Assembly: GCF_033958435.1 (NCBI RefSeq)
Contig: NC_134150.1
Location: 37,381,501 to 37,445,500 of the forward strand
Origin: Carettochelys insculpta
Lineage: Eukaryota > Chordata > Testudines > Carettochelyidae
Direction of reading: 5' to 3'
Length of the DNA stretch: 64,000 nucleotides
Position numbers and translations under genes: made by a program
The notes under the pieces: model-generated
What the model saw: only the letters and a program-made list of their open reading frames with translations
The model's database searches: none
Told to the model about the DNA's origin: nothing
Part shown: piece by piece, positions 45,430-56,989 of the stretch
How positions within the stretch are numbered: position 1 is the stretch's first letter
Layout: every line of letters starts with the position of its first letter

Positions 45430-46480
45430 TAAACAAATACATACAAATCTACCGAAACCCCAGTCCTTTGCTGCCATAAATCTACTTTATTCCACTGACT
45501 TCAGCAGAATGCCAATTTAAGCCAGCGGAGGCCTGGGGTCTGGATGATTTCTCTGTGTCATACAGCATGGCCTGATGCAGCCATCATTGTAGGTCTGCAG
45601 TAACTCCACTGCCTTTAGCAGTGGGGTGGGAATCCGAATATAACGGTATCTGACCCCAAAACCATCTCTGAATTTAGCCTGGTATCTTTCAGACACACCA
45701 GTAACAGTTTTCCTTTAACATAAATATTGCTTATCCCTTTGTAAGCATCCTAACTGAGAAAAGGACAAAATAACCTTGTCCTAACTGGGGCTGCAATTCA
45801 TTTATTATTGAAGCTGTGATCTGACACCTTGTTCATACGTAAAAAAAACAGCTGCTAGCCTATCGGTTTTGCAGATCAGACCTATATGCTTTTTTATAAT
45901 CTACAGGGAATTCTTTGGAGATTGGTAAAGGGAACAAAAAGCCCTCTCTTCAACCCCTTCAAATCCAGTTACTTTTGATGGTATTAGTGGATCAAATGAG
46001 TCTTTTCTGCAGGTCTTCCTACAGACCACTTGAAAAGATGTGTCATATGCACATGTTGTTACAGAATGTTCCAATTAGGGAGAAAAGAAATGAAAGAGCA
46101 AAAACTTTGTCAATGGCTGAAAACAATTCCTCTAAGTAGTGGCTCTCTGAGGTTACCTATGGATCAACAATACATTGAGTGCAAACAGCCCATTTTAAAT
46201 AATAGAAAATAAATATAGAAACTAAAATAAATAAAAAGAGGAGGAACTGGGGCAGGTGGCCGTCTAGGACAAAAATGTAAAAAAAAATTTATTCAATGCT
46301 ATTCTACAAAATAGCTTCAAATCACAGCAAATCAGAATTATAAATATCTATTGCTGGCATCTGTCATTTGCTCTCATCAACTTTTGGTGTGCTCAAAGTG
46401 GTGTTTCATTTCTCCTCAATAAGAATGAAGATTCATGGATGATACAAAACTAAAAGAACAAGTGAAACCCTGTTAGAATT
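45430..46480. other. About 1 kb without recognised feature
   Basis: AT-rich. Overlapping 60-75-codon frames at 45915-46212 have no recognisable domain. Confidence 0.4.
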
Positions 46481-46485
46481 TTTGA

Positions 46486-47700
46486 GGGGGTCAACATGCA
46501 TGTGGAGAAGGATCCAGTGGATATAGTGTATTTAAATTCCCAGAAAGCCTTTGACAAGTTTCCTTACCAAAGGCTCTTAAGCAAAGTCAGGTGCCATGAG
46601 ATAAGGTCCAGGACCTGATGAAATGACTCCTACAATACTCAAGCAGCTAATTGAGGAGGTATCTGAGCCATTAGCTATCATCTTGGAAAAGTCATGGAAA
46701 GGAGATTCTAGAAGACTGGAAAGGAGCAGGTATTGTGCTCATCTATATGTAATGCTGACAGATCTGGGTTGCCATCACCAGGGATAGACCCTGCAAGCAT
46801 AGGGTCTAAAGCCTTGCACTCTACCATGTAAGCTAAAGGCCAGCTGGCTCTCAGCCAAGGCTGTAGAGCAGAGACTTCAGTCACCCCAGATGAGGTCTCA
46901 GTACCTCTGGGTACTACATATAAAAAAAGGGAAATAAGGACAACTCAGGAAACAACAGACCAATTGGCTTAATTTCTGCTCCAGGAAAGACAATGGAATA
47001 ATAATTAAGGAATCCATCTGTGATCTAGAAGATAGTCACCATGGATTGGTAAAGAACAAATCACATCCAACCAACCTGTTAGCTTTTTTTGATAAGATGA
47101 CAATCCTTGTAGATTAAGGGGAAACAGTAGACATGGCATACTTAGACTTTAGTAATGCATTTGATTCAGTCTCTCATGACATTATTATTAATAAATGAGG
47201 AAAATGCAGTATAGGTGGGGCTGCTATAAAGTGGGTGCATAACTGGCTGGATAACCATTCTCAGAGAGCAGTTTTCAATGGTTCACAGTCATGCTGGAAG
47301 GGCATAACGAGTGGAATTCCAATGGGAACAGTTTTGAGATAGTTTCCATTCAATATCTTTATCAGTTCATTATATAATGCCAAAGAGAATACACTTATAA
47401 AGTTTACAGATACCAAGCTGGGAGGGTTTGCAAGTGCTTTGGAGAATGGGGTTATAATTCAAAATGATCTGAAGAAACTGGATAAATGATCTGTGGTAAA
47501 TAGGATGATATTCAATAAGGACAAATGCAAAGTACACTACTTAAGAAGGAGCAATCCATTTCACAGATATAAAATGAGACGTGACTGTGTAGGATGAAGA
47601 ACTGCAGAAAGTGTGTAGGGGCCAGAGTGGACCACAAGCTAAATATGAGTGTGACACTGTTGCAAAAAAAAATCATTCTGCGATGTATTGACGATGTTCT
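46486..47700 (+). mobile_element. CR1 LINE reverse-transcriptase region, plus strand, split by a SINE
   Basis: 46486-46600 contains GTGGATATAGTGTATTTAAATT and CAGAAAGCCTTTGACAAG, an RT motif that normally lies further downstream. 46605-46746 starts an earlier part (CCTGATGAAATGACTCC), which resumes at 46920 (AAAAAAAGGGAAATAAGGAC) and proceeds through CCATGGATTGGTAAAGAAC, TAGACTTTAGTAATGCATTTG and ATAACTGGCTGGATAACC to the RT box region KFTDTKLGG (one Asp lost) near 47400-47415. At least two CR1 copies are juxtaposed. Stops and frameshifts throughout. Confidence 0.85.
46750..46912 (-). mobile_element. tRNA-derived SINE, minus strand, nested in CR1
   Basis: Reverse complement of the 12936-13096 unit. 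Antisense box A is CTCTACCATGTAAGCTAAAG (about 46819-46838); antisense box B is around GGATAGACCCTGC (46782-46794). Imperfect flanking repeats CTATATGTA (46743-46751) and CTACATATA (46914-46922) may be the target duplication. CR1 text resumes immediately after. Confidence 0.75.
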
Positions 47701-47887
47701 TGACAATATTATTTTTATTGGTGATATTCTCAGATAAACATTTACTTTGATGGCCCAGTCTTCAGCTGGTGCAGTTGATCTATTTCTGTTGACACTGAGG
47801 TATAACACAACCAAAGGGCTAGAAGTCAATGTATAAGATCTAGCTGAAGCTAGACAAATTCATACTGGAAATACATCACACATTTTT

Positions 47888-48062
47888 AAGAGTGAGAATT
47901 GTGGTAGATTCTTGATCAGAGACAATTTTTAAATTAGGTTGGGACATTTTTTTTTCTAAAAGACATGCTCTATTTCACTCAGGAATTATTTCAGAGAAGT
48001 TCTAGGACCCGTATTATGCAAGTGTTCACAATGGTCACTTCTGGCCTAGAGTCTCTGAATGT
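47888..48062 (+). mobile_element. CR1 3' end, plus strand (second subfamily)
   Basis: TGGTAGATTCTTGATCAGAGAC, ACATTTTTTTTTCTAAAAGAC, CAGAGAAGTTCTAGGACC and GGTCACTTCTGGCCTAGAGTC are the sense form of the minus copy at 17140-17340. Confidence 0.75.
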
Positions 48063-48304
48063 CTGTGAGGACATTGAGAGTAGAAAGAGTTTCATAATCG
48101 TTGCCCTTTAAACGTGATGCCCTTAGCAGCTGTCTGTATTGCTGTTAGCAGCTGTCTGTCTTGCCTATAACAAAAAGCAGGCTGTGAGATCCAACGATAA
48201 CCAAGAAAACTGCTGATCTATACATTCTGTCTATAGGGGCATTGCAAATGAGGGATTAAAAAAAGGCTTTGAACTCACATAAGAACTGAATCAGCACACT
48301 TGCT

Positions 48305-48480
48305 AGTCATACATGAGAGTGGGAAAGAATTTTTCCCCAGGTAAGGCTGGCAATGACCTGGGAGGTGGATTGCGATCTTCTACGGCATATGGATGTGGGT
48401 CTCTTGTCAGGATTATTGGGGCATATTTCACTTAGCCATGAAGCACTGCTGAACTTCAATCCCTCCTGTTCTCTATCAAT
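48305..48480 (+). mobile_element. Possible CR1-related 3' untranslated fragment
   Basis: GGAAAGAATTTTTCCCCAGG and GCTGGCAATGACCTGGG match a CR1 subfamily 3' region by memory; no terminal repeat is present. Confidence 0.4.
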
Positions 48481-48669
48481 GGCACATAATAGTTTTATGT
48501 CTCCTTGGGCTGTAATACTTTGGTCTAGTTGTGGGTTGTTGGATTTGGTGTGCAGGTGCTGGGAGGTGCTGCTGGCCTGTAATCAACAGAAGGTCAGAAA
48601 AGAGTATCTGATAGTTTTTTCTGCCCTTCAGCTCTGCGGCTTCATAACCAGGTGAAAGTGAGTAAAGCC

Positions 48670-49850
48670 AGAGAAGGGTGGATATTTTGAGTATATTTTG
48701 AGACTATTTGAACTCATAGGGGTGACATCTGCCCAATAATCCCATTCAGATGTCTTGGAGGAACACTCAACTAAAACATCCATCATACACATAGGCTAGG
48801 CATGATCTCCAGAGCACTGTTTCAGCCTAGTACATCTAGCAGGACTAGCTTCTCCAAAGAGGGAGGGCAGATGAGGGGTGTGAGCAGAGCACTGGAGAAT
48901 TATGAAGTTGTCCCACAGTTGCAGCAGAAATTCTAGACAAGTTAGCAAGAATTTAGCTCAGACTCTAGAGACTCATGCACTAAGCTCCAGAGGTCCCAGA
49001 TATGAGTCCACCTGTCTGTGGTTGCAAGAAGCTACAGAGAACATCAACTGCAGTTTAAGGTAGGGGAAAGGTTGGATTGTCAATTACAAGATACTATCAA
49101 ACCAGAAAGCAAAAATGTTCCTGAAAATTAGAGATCTGGAGTTCCTGGCTTCTAGTCTGTTACTCAGATGACTAGACCAGAAAGCTGTCTTGGTCTCTTG
49201 CAAAGCAAAATGCAGCGGTTTTGCTACTCTGGGACTCTTGCAACTATATTTAAGATTAAACATATCCCAAATGGAAATCAAAACTCAGTCAAAAAGTTAG
49301 CTGCATCTCAAAATGGCACATTCCTCATAGTGGTACATGGAACCATGAACTAACTAGCTTGCTCAAAATTAGAATCTTCTCCACAAAATTAGAGTTTATC
49401 TTTTTTCAAAAGACACAGGTTTATAATAAGAACTACACAGCAGGTGAATTTGGTGGGGTTTGGGGATTTGCTGTGAACATTTCATATGGCTCTAGTTTGC
49501 ACTGCAAGAAAAGAATATAGTAGATTTGTGAAATGAGAACCTTTGCTACAGAAGGCACCAATAGAGGATAAATATGTAGCTAGGAGAAAGGTTGTGGTAT
49601 GGTGTTCAGATCCTCATGCACACTTCCCAATGTGAAAGTGTTTTACCTGGTTCAGTCCATTACCACTTCTAAGTTCAGAGCTTACTCAGACCTGGGTTTC
49701 AAGCCCAGCTGGTTTTGGAAGAGCATGATATTGAGACTTCATTCGCATGGTGGTGGTATAATAAATCTGCTTTAAACAGAGTTCACTGTCCTGAATTATA
49801 ACTCTTGTTAAAATGGCAGCCCTGCCTGGAGAGATTCATATGAAAAACAC
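48670..49850. other. About 1.2 kb without recognised feature
   Basis: No gene, RNA or element ends identified. Confidence 0.45.
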
Positions 49851-49853
49851 CTA

Positions 49854-50170
49854 GGCTATGTCTACACAGCACCCTAAACTCAAAAAAGATACACAATTTG
49901 TGCTACACAAATTGCTTATCTTATTTCAAGTTTATTTTGAAATAGGCTATTGCAGCATTTGGTGCTGTCTAAACAGCATCACGTATTGAAATAATGCACT
50001 ATTTTGAAGCATCCCTTACTCCTCCTGCAACAAGGAGTACAGGGATGCCAAACGAGCATGCCCTTTATTTCAAAAAATATATTGAAATAACAGACAAGTT
50101 TCAAAGACACAGAGTAGCTTTTTTGGGATACCCAGGGATCCTGAAATAGCTTTGCCATGTAGATACAGCC
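49854..50170. mobile_element. Harbinger-like MITE (317 bp) with CTA duplication
   Basis: Ends GGCTATGTCTACACAGC and GCCATGTAGATACAGCC. CTA at 49851-49853 and 50171-50173. The interior has TATTTCAAGTTTATTTTGAAA and ACTCCTCCTGCAACAAGGAGT, the latter a short hairpin. Confidence 0.8.
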
Positions 50171-50179
50171 CTAAAGTCC

Positions 50180-51535
50180 TGACTCTGTTAAAACTGCAGG
50201 AAGAAAAAGATCCATGTTGCAAAGTCAAAAACCCTTGGGTGCATGTGATCTAATAATAGATTCCCTTGAAGAAAAGGACCAAAATCAAAACACTGTTATT
50301 TAAAATATGTAGCAAGCATATGTTTCCTTAGACAACATCTCTATTTCCTTTATTACTTAACTAAGCAATCACAAAGGCTGTCATTACAGACTGAAAAATT
50401 GATAGTATGTTTACGGAACAGGCAAAAGATAAAGATTTCAGCCAGCTGTCTTATATCTTGCACTAATAAAGGAATGATTAAATGACCTGAAAAGGCATTT
50501 TCAACTCCCATGCCTGCCATCCTGTGATACATGGATGGATCTCAGGTCAGATTTTTATCTCAGTGACTCTTGCCTAAGTTGGGATAGTGCCATTAAAGTG
50601 AATGGAGGCGCACAATGTAAGTGAGATCAGAATCAGTCCTACAGAGCATTTTGGAAATCCAAAAGTCAATTCATGATCTGCACACATAAGCAAAAACAGT
50701 CCAGTGTGTTTTCTTTCTTTAATGATAGCTTCAGAGAGGAGTGGAAGAGAAAGGAATGCTGGTCCCTGGTTTCTGAAGGTGTTTTAGACCTCGAGATCAT
50801 CTCTGAAAGGGTTGAATCCTGATCCCACAGACCCCACTGGCAAATCTCCCTGCTGCAGGTTTCCATGGAACCAGGGGCTGACCAATATTGAGCAGAAACT
50901 GAGCACAAAACTCTCTGAAATATAAAGACCAAAAGAAGTTGTTGGTATCAACACCCCATCCCCAAGTGCATCTCTTTAGTTCAGCTCTGACTTGCAGTGC
51001 TACAGAAGTACCCACATATTTGTGTTCCCACTTCAAGGAATGCCTGGAATTTTAAAGCTCATGTGTGTCTCTGTCCCACTGGAAATGCTTTGCAAGTATT
51101 CACTGGAGACTTAGACAGGGAGCTCAAGGGAAAAGATTAAATCCTTTTCTCAGGTCAAGTTTAGACTTAGATCCTTTGCCCAGTCAGTTAATCTAAACTG
51201 GACAATCAGTCATACTCCATTTTATAGGCTAAATGATATTTCTAAACTTTTTACCTTTCGGTTAGGTCTCACAAGGCTCTCCTTAACATGCAGCCCAGCT
51301 TCCAGGAGGGGGAGCTCCAATCAAATCCAAAGGCTATAATCAGGAGGATGCATGTTTGCAAAAAGCAGGGCAGAATGATTATGGTTAGCGCAACATGACA
51401 ACTCCAGGCAAAATGATCAGTGTGTATATGCACTTCTGTTAGAGTACATGTCCTTTTTAGTGAAATTGTTCAGCCTGTGTTCCCATGTTTTAAATATATT
51501 CGCTGCCTAACCTGCCAAAGGTGTTTGAACTCAAG
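50180..51535. other. About 1.35 kb without recognised gene
   Basis: 50525-50640 contains an old repeat motif (GGTCAGATTTTTATCTCAG, CATTAAAGTGAATGGAG). Otherwise unique-looking. Confidence 0.4.
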
Positions 51536-51540
51536 TCAAA

Positions 51541-51625
51541 TGACAAGCAGTCCTACAGCACCTTAAAGACTAAAACATTTATTAGATCATGAGCTTTCAT
51601 GGATAAGACCACATGGGCACAGGAT
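51541..51625 (-). mobile_element. PLE 3' fragment, minus strand
   Basis: CAGTCCTACAGCACCTTAAAG, GACTAAAACATTTATTAGATC and ATGAGCTTTCATGGATAAGACC follow the antisense PLE end seen at 14704 and 16434. Confidence 0.7.
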
Positions 51626-51879
51626 TGCTTGTTATTTGTGAAGCTACCACCTAATACAGTGACCCCCCTGAGTCAAATGAAATGGGTGATGTTGTTCCTG
51701 TAATCCACCAGAGAGCATTGCTTCAAACAGACAGTCATTCAAATACTTTCCTTTCGCCTCTCTCTAGCAAACCTCTTTCAGTTACCACCTTTCTTTCTGT
51801 TGTCATGGGAAGTGAGAGTGAAAGATTGATACAGAGCTGTGCTTACTTTAACATCCCGTGGAAGTAAGTTCCCTAGTGC

Positions 51880-52260
51880 TGGTTCTGCTGTTCAGAATGC
51901 TGTCTTCCGAATTTCACCCTTGTGACTGACAGTATTCCAGGCCAGCCTATAAGGCTGACAAAGGGGACGATTGCCCTGGGCCCTGTGGCAGTGGCAGAGC
52001 CCAGAGCCCTGCACCCCTTACACTGTCACTGGAGCATCACTTGGCGCACTCCAGTCAGTGCTGAGAGCAGGGAGGAGTCTACCATGGTATGGGCAGGGCT
52101 GAGGCCTGGCTGTCCCTGTCTCCGCCCCTTCTGCTAGAGGCCCTGCCCCATCCAAGAATGCCAAACCACCACCCCACACACTTTGTCAGGGGCCCAGTGA
52201 GGCTGTCAGCTGCCCTGCAGCTCAGTAGTTCCAAGGACTGCCATTCTTGAGGAAGATCAC
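51880..52260. other. GC-richer patch, unclassified
   Basis: CAAAGGGGACGATTGCCCTGG and CCCCATCCAAGAATGCC suggest an old DNA-transposon remnant (hAT-like composition), but no termini are certain. Frames on both strands are by-products of GC content. Confidence 0.3.
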
Positions 52261-52290
52261 CATTGCAGAGATGAAGAGGCAATCTCCTCA

Positions 52291-52586
52291 GGCCAGGTCA
52301 ACACTGGACCAAATAGTCAATCTAAGATACATAATTCCAGCTGTGACAGTTGCATAGCTGGACTGAATGTATCCTAGATCAATTTTTCTGGCTGTCCAAA
52401 CAGAGGGAGATCAATAGAAGAAACTCTCCCATTGACCTCCATTACTCCTTGCAAGAATGAGGAGTACCGGGGCTAATCAGAGAGCCCTGATGGTTCAATT
52501 TAGTGCATCCCCCTCAGGAGCATTAAACTGAACTCGAGAAGATTGACCCTGAAGGAGTCAATCTTCCAGTAAGTGTAGACATAGCT
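52291..52586. mobile_element. Harbinger-like MITE (296 bp) with TCA duplication
   Basis: Starts GGCCAGGTCAACACTGG and ends AGTGTAGACATAGCT. TCA at 52288-52290 and 52587-52589. CCATTACTCCTTGCAAGAATG and ACTGAACTCGAGAAG sit in the interior; sequences near both ends mirror (TCAATCTAAGATAC; GATCAATTTTTCT). Confidence 0.7.
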
Positions 52587-52589
52587 TCA

Positions 52590-52830
52590 GATATTTTGGG
52601 TCAGCTCCATAGAGGGCTTTGAAGATTTCGACTGAGACTTTGAATTTGACCTGATATTCTGTAGGGAGGCCGTGTAATGAGCTAGTGATGTTGTCTTGGT
52701 GGGCTGTGTTGCTAAGATGTGCAAATACACTATGCACCAGATCAGGCATCTTTAAGACCATCATTTCCACTCCTAGATACAGCGAACAACTGTAATGCAG
52801 TAGAGGCATGCACTGACATGGTCAGAAGCT
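52590..52830 (-). repeat. Possible LINE-like repeat fragment
   Basis: TCCATAGAGGGCTTTGAAG, TTTGAATTTGACCTGATATTC and TGGTCAGAAGCTGG resemble a repeat I have seen in vertebrate genomes, but I cannot name the family. An 83-codon minus frame (VEIFKALYGADPKYLKLC) spans it. Confidence 0.35.
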
Positions 52831-53123
52831 GGTGCAGCCCCCTGGCCACCAATATTTAGCAGTAGACTTAATTACTCATGCTCTTTCTGATGCTGAACAG
52901 TGGTAAAATTCATTCCTGCTCTGTCACTGGAAAGTTAATGTCCAGAAGATGTTGCTTCTCAAGAAGGTCTCTACAATATGAATCCCATTATTCCTTTCTC
53001 TTTTAATCTTATGAATCATGCACCACATAACAGCTCCCTGCATGTCTGAGGTTGGAATGGTTTGTCTTGAAGAATTTGTGGAATGTTCAGCTGTTCTTAG
53101 CTCACTGCCCGTTGAACAGATCT

Positions 53124-53134
53124 CCCCCCCCCCC
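53124..53134. repeat. Poly-C run (11 bp)
   Basis: Eleven consecutive C. Confidence 0.9.
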
Positions 53135-53559
53135 ACTTCTTTTTTCCATCTTTCCTAATTATACTGCCCTTCCAAAGGAGTAAATTTCTATTTCGAAGCA
53201 TGCGGACTTATTGGTGGCCCGCTGGGCAAAGGGAGTTCTGCTCTTTTAATCAGTCGTTTCATTTTGGAGCACTCTAGAGTATGTATGGTGTGAGACCAAT
53301 AGGAGGAAAAAGGCAAATGAACACAATTAAATCATGGATGAAAAAACAATAACTGATGGTAATTTTAATGCAACAATTCTAATGGTGTCCCATTTCCTGC
53401 TGGGGAAATGTGAAACTAAATGGATGACATTTTTTATCTTAAGCAATAAACAGTCCCTCATATCAACAGAATTTTTGACTAAGTAACTGTCTTCCTGAAG
53501 GAGAAAAAACATTTAGACTCTGTCTGTCAATGCTATGTTTGTTCAAGAACTTCACTTAA

Positions 53560-54045
53560 ACTCTAAGAGCTATAACCACAAAATTTGGTCTGCACTTTCC
53601 TCTTACCCTGACTTAAACCAAGGTCAGGGTTTGGCTGTGCCTGGAAAATGGGAAATACCTGAAATTTCAGGATTTCCCAGAGCATGGAAAGGGTGGGGGC
53701 AGAGGGAGGTGAAAGGGAGGGGTGCAGATAGGAGGGATGTGATACTGAGAGTGGCCACTGGGGAGCAGGTGCAGCACCCAGAGAAATCCTGGCAGGGCTG
53801 GGGCTCTGCCATCTTTCCTGCCACAAAGACTGGGTAAGCAGCTCTCCTGCTGCACGGAGAGCCATGCAGAGACTACAGGCCACAGAGGAGGCTGCTGGAG
53901 AGGGCCAGTTCCTAGGCAGCCTGCAGGCCATAAGAGAGGGCTCGGGGGGTAGGGACAGCCCCTGAAACTTGGCCCGATCTGGACATACTGCAGGTCATGG
54001 GGGAGTTAGTGAAGGGGGGAACAGTTGGAGGGGGCAGCCCCCAGA
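53560..54045. other. GC-rich block upstream of the hAT transposase remnant
   Basis: Gly/Pro/Arg-type open frames occur on both strands (53535-53837 +, 53563-53931 -). GGGAAATACCTGAAATTTCAGG is palindromic around 53650-53670. It could be the 5' part of the hAT element, but no terminus is found. Confidence 0.35.
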
Positions 54046-54064
54046 CTCTGGCTGCAAAATCAGA

Positions 54065-54452
54065 GCAAAATCAAATATGAAAATAGAATTTCAAACTGAA
54101 TGGGCCCAGTCCTTCACGTTTATATCAAGTTTGGCTGGGCTTCCTTTATGTCTCATTTGCAATGAGAGATTCCCCAACAACAAAAAATGCAACCTTCAGA
54201 GTCATTTTCTCACAAAACACACTCCTTTTGCTGGACAGCATCCAGCTGGAGATGCCAGGAAAAAACCCATGCGGTTGCTGCTGCACAAAGTAGAGCAAAG
54301 TAAGAACACATTCACTAAATAGATGAAATCACAAATAGCATAAGTGTGACTAGCTTTGTAGCAACTCAAGAGATTGTGAGATGAGGAAAGTAATTCACAG
54401 ATGGGGAGTATATCAAAGTATCAGAGCGGCTGTACAGTGAGTTCAAAAACAA
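54065..54452 (+). pseudogene. hAT transposase N-terminal fragment with BED-type zinc finger (pseudogene)
   Basis: The frame reads KIEFQTEWAQSFTFISSLAG, then LCLICNERFPNNKKCNL and SHFLTKH, giving C-x2-C (54149, 54158) and H-x4-H (54203, 54218), the BED-finger spacing. HPAGDARKKP and KVEQSKNTFTK follow before a stop at 54320. A shifted frame from about 54340 resumes VTSFVATQEIV, then two stops around GK, then FTDGEYIK to about 54452. The order matches hAT transposases of the Charlie/GTF2IRD2-like and ZBED-like group. At least one frameshift and several stops show it is inactive. Bases upstream (53969-54064) may not belong to the protein. A domesticated gene is unlikely given the breaks. Confidence 0.65.
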
Positions 54453-54823
54453 AAATCTAGCATCCTCCAGAGACAGAGAAGGTTTGGGAATGAAATTCAT
54501 CAAGGTACTGGGACAAACACACACCTGTAAAGTGTGAGGAAATAAAATAAAGTTTGTGAGTGTCCTGCAATAAACATGCCATCATATGACAAACCATTGG
54601 GTGTGTGCTGTTCTTAAAGCAGGGGTTACAAAAAGTATGGGTGGACATTATTTATTAAGGCCCATCTTGTATTCACATGAAGTGCAGGTCTGGAATTATT
54701 GTTTTTTACAGAATTTGGGGGAAAAAAAAAGCCTCTTTTTGCTATTTTGTTTTCTGGCCCTTGGCTTAGCCAGAGTTTTAGAGACTTCCCAGGTGAAATG
54801 TGAGACAAGCCCCCATCTATAAC

Positions 54824-55000
54824 ACTGACAGATCCCAGTTATCTGCAGGTAGAAATGAATCTGGGACCTCCAAAGCTTGGTGTATGAGCCTCTACCACAA
54901 GAGCTAAAACCAGCTGCCTATGAGCTAAGGCTGTAGAACACACTCATTATTCTCTCTGTAAGTGGTCTTGTTACCACTAGATGGGACAATACATCCCATG
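54824..55000 (-). mobile_element. tRNA-derived SINE, minus strand, diverged third copy
   Basis: ACACTGACAGATCCCAGTT, GAATCTGGGACCTCC (antisense box B, about 54857-54871), CTCTACCACAAGAGCTAAAAC (antisense box A, about 54890-54910) and CCAGCTGCCTATGAGC follow the order of 46750-46912. The head beyond 54945 differs. Confidence 0.6.
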
Positions 55001-55076
55001 GAGGAGGTGTATAGGTTACAGTGGCATCTATCCTTACATTTCCATAGGGAAGGGGACTCCTTTTGCTCTCCATCTT

Positions 55077-55301
55077 GGGCCTGGTCTACACTAGGGTACA
55101 AAGTCAATCCCAGATATGCAATTCTACCTATGCTATTAGCATATCTGAATCGACTTTCTGCCCTAATATATATCAGGGCTCTTCTGGCTCAACAGCTGAG
55201 CCCAGAGAGATTCACTTTGCCTTATTTTCACACATGCAGCAAAATTGAACTCCGAAAGATCGATCGTGGCATGTCAAACGCCGGATAAGTACAGACATAC
55301 C
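55077..55301. mobile_element. Harbinger-like MITE (about 225 bp)
   Basis: Starts GGGCCTGGTCTACACTAGG and ends AAGTACAGACATACC. CTT at 55074-55076 and 55302-55304 may be the duplication. GAATCGACTTT and AAGATCGATCG lie inside. Confidence 0.6.
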
Positions 55302-55793
55302 CTTTGATGTTGTCTAGACCTGCCCCTCTGTACAGAGCCATTTGTATTTTCAAGGACAGCATGGTTATCTTTTTTGAAGGTTGGTTTCATTGGCATCAAA
55401 TGTCAAAGGTCATGTGAAAGTCAGGCTCTTTTTGCCATTCTTTTTATTTGTTTTACTTTGTGAGTGAGGAAATCATAAACAGAGCTCTTGGAATTATTAA
55501 TACTATTTAAATACTATGAAAATAACATGGGAAATCACCAACAATATTTTATCCATAAATTCTTTTATTAAATCAAAGGTCATCTGGGACATTTTGCAGC
55601 TTCACTAAACGTGCCAAAAAAGCCTGATTAATAGCCAATTTAATACATCCAAATGGTAACAAGCCAGTTACAAGCGTTTGATCACTACTCTGACAAATGG
55701 GCTAAACCCCGGAGTGTTTTGTCCCATGTTGGTTGGCTCAAGCATGGCCAGGCAGGTATTAGAAATGAACTGTTAAGGGTTCACTTGTTATGC

Positions 55794-56290
55794 CAGTGGT
55801 GGGCACCTTGCAGCCCATGGGCCACACATGGCGCATCAGAATAATCTGTTTGCAGGCAGAGAGATATTTTGCTGATATTATCTGCCTCCAGTTGATGGTC
55901 ACTAGATCAAGCCCAAACATCTCCCCAGTAGTTACACAGCCTCTTAATCCTCTGATCAACTCAGCTGGCTTGGGATAGCTAGTGGTTTTTAACTGCAGTG
56001 TAAACCAACGTTCCCTCTAATCATTTCCATCCATGTGCAGAATAAATTTTATGTGCACCAATGCATGTTGGCATAAGCACCACCAGTAGGAACAAAAAAT
56101 CCTACCTGTGGGCAAGCTGCTAATCAGCTGGGCGTCATTTGAATCTCTCTTGGGTGGCTGCACAAGCACACAGCTTACAGGAAACGCCGGTGTAGGCATA
56201 TTTGTAGTGAGCTTCAGCTCCCAGTGGTTGTGGTTCTCCCCTCCTGGCCAATAGGAACTGTGGGAAGTGGCAATCAACTCGTCCCTGATG
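55794..56290. mobile_element. hAT-type element plus an adjoining repeat
   Basis: CAGTGGTGGGCACCTTGCAG begins at 55794, with GGGCCACACATGGCGCATC inside. From about 56008 a second repeat starts (CGTTCCCTCTAATCATTTCC, TGTGCAGAATAAATTTTATG), followed by hAT-like GGCCAATAGGAACTGTGGG at 56245-56265. The right terminus is not defined. Confidence 0.5.
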
Positions 56291-56379
56291 CCTCATTGTG
56301 ATATGTTTCCTACACAGGAAGCTGGTCTCAGACCACTGCCCCAATTTGCCTTCTGGATAGAATCTGCATTTGCACAAAG

Positions 56380-56900
56380 TAGGTGAGAATTTGTTCTTAT
56401 CTTTCTACACTTCAGTGTGAGTCCACCAAGTGTTTCATTACCAGCACATATCACATACCTTCCAGCAAATATAATCATGCAGAGTGGCAGAGCAGGGTTT
56501 TGTTTAGTCTACACAGTTGGCTGTGGTGCTCAGTGTTACATAATTTATGCCTGATTTCTGGGCAGAGTCTGTTGTTCCCAAATGGAGCTTATTGCAAGTG
56601 TCACCCAATAGAGGACAAAAGTGACAGTTCAGTTGAATATTGAGGCAATGAGTTCAAGATGAAATAATCCACCCCAGAAAGGTTTCTCCTAAAAATACTC
56701 CTTTATGACCTCTTATATTTCCTGCCTAAACCAGGATTGCATGTAAACTCTGACAAGATTCCAGCAAAGGAGTGGGAGAGGAGAGCTGAACAATATTCTA
56801 GAATGGAGAAGGACCTTTTGGAGTTCTTCATGAAACACCAGAGTGAGAGCAAGAGACACATGCCCCAGAAATGTCTGATGGTCAGGGTCTCACCTAACAG
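56380..56900. other. About 520 bp without recognised feature
   Basis: A 67-codon plus frame at 56737-56940 (EWERRAEQYSRMEKDLLEFF) looks coiled-coil-like but runs into Harbinger-like sequence at its end; not supported as a gene. Confidence 0.35.
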
Positions 56901-56907
56901 ACCCAGA

Positions 56908-56980
56908 CTATGTCTACACTACCTGGAAGATCTACGCTAAGGGTCAACCACTTAGGGTCGATCTTCCAGGGTTTGATTTT
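56908..56980. mobile_element. Harbinger-like terminus fragment
   Basis: GACTATGTCTACACTACCTGG is followed by GGAAGATCTACG and GGTCGATCTTCC, a hairpin-like pair (about 56927-56970). Confidence 0.5.
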
Positions 56981-56989
56981 GCGAAAAAC

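Noticed and set aside
53560..54045. GC-rich first exon on either strand
   Set aside because: Long frames occur on both strands at once with no splice or family evidence; adjacent to a hAT remnant.
56737..56940. Coiled-coil mini-protein
   Set aside because: Runs into a Harbinger-like terminus and has no family match or conserved context.
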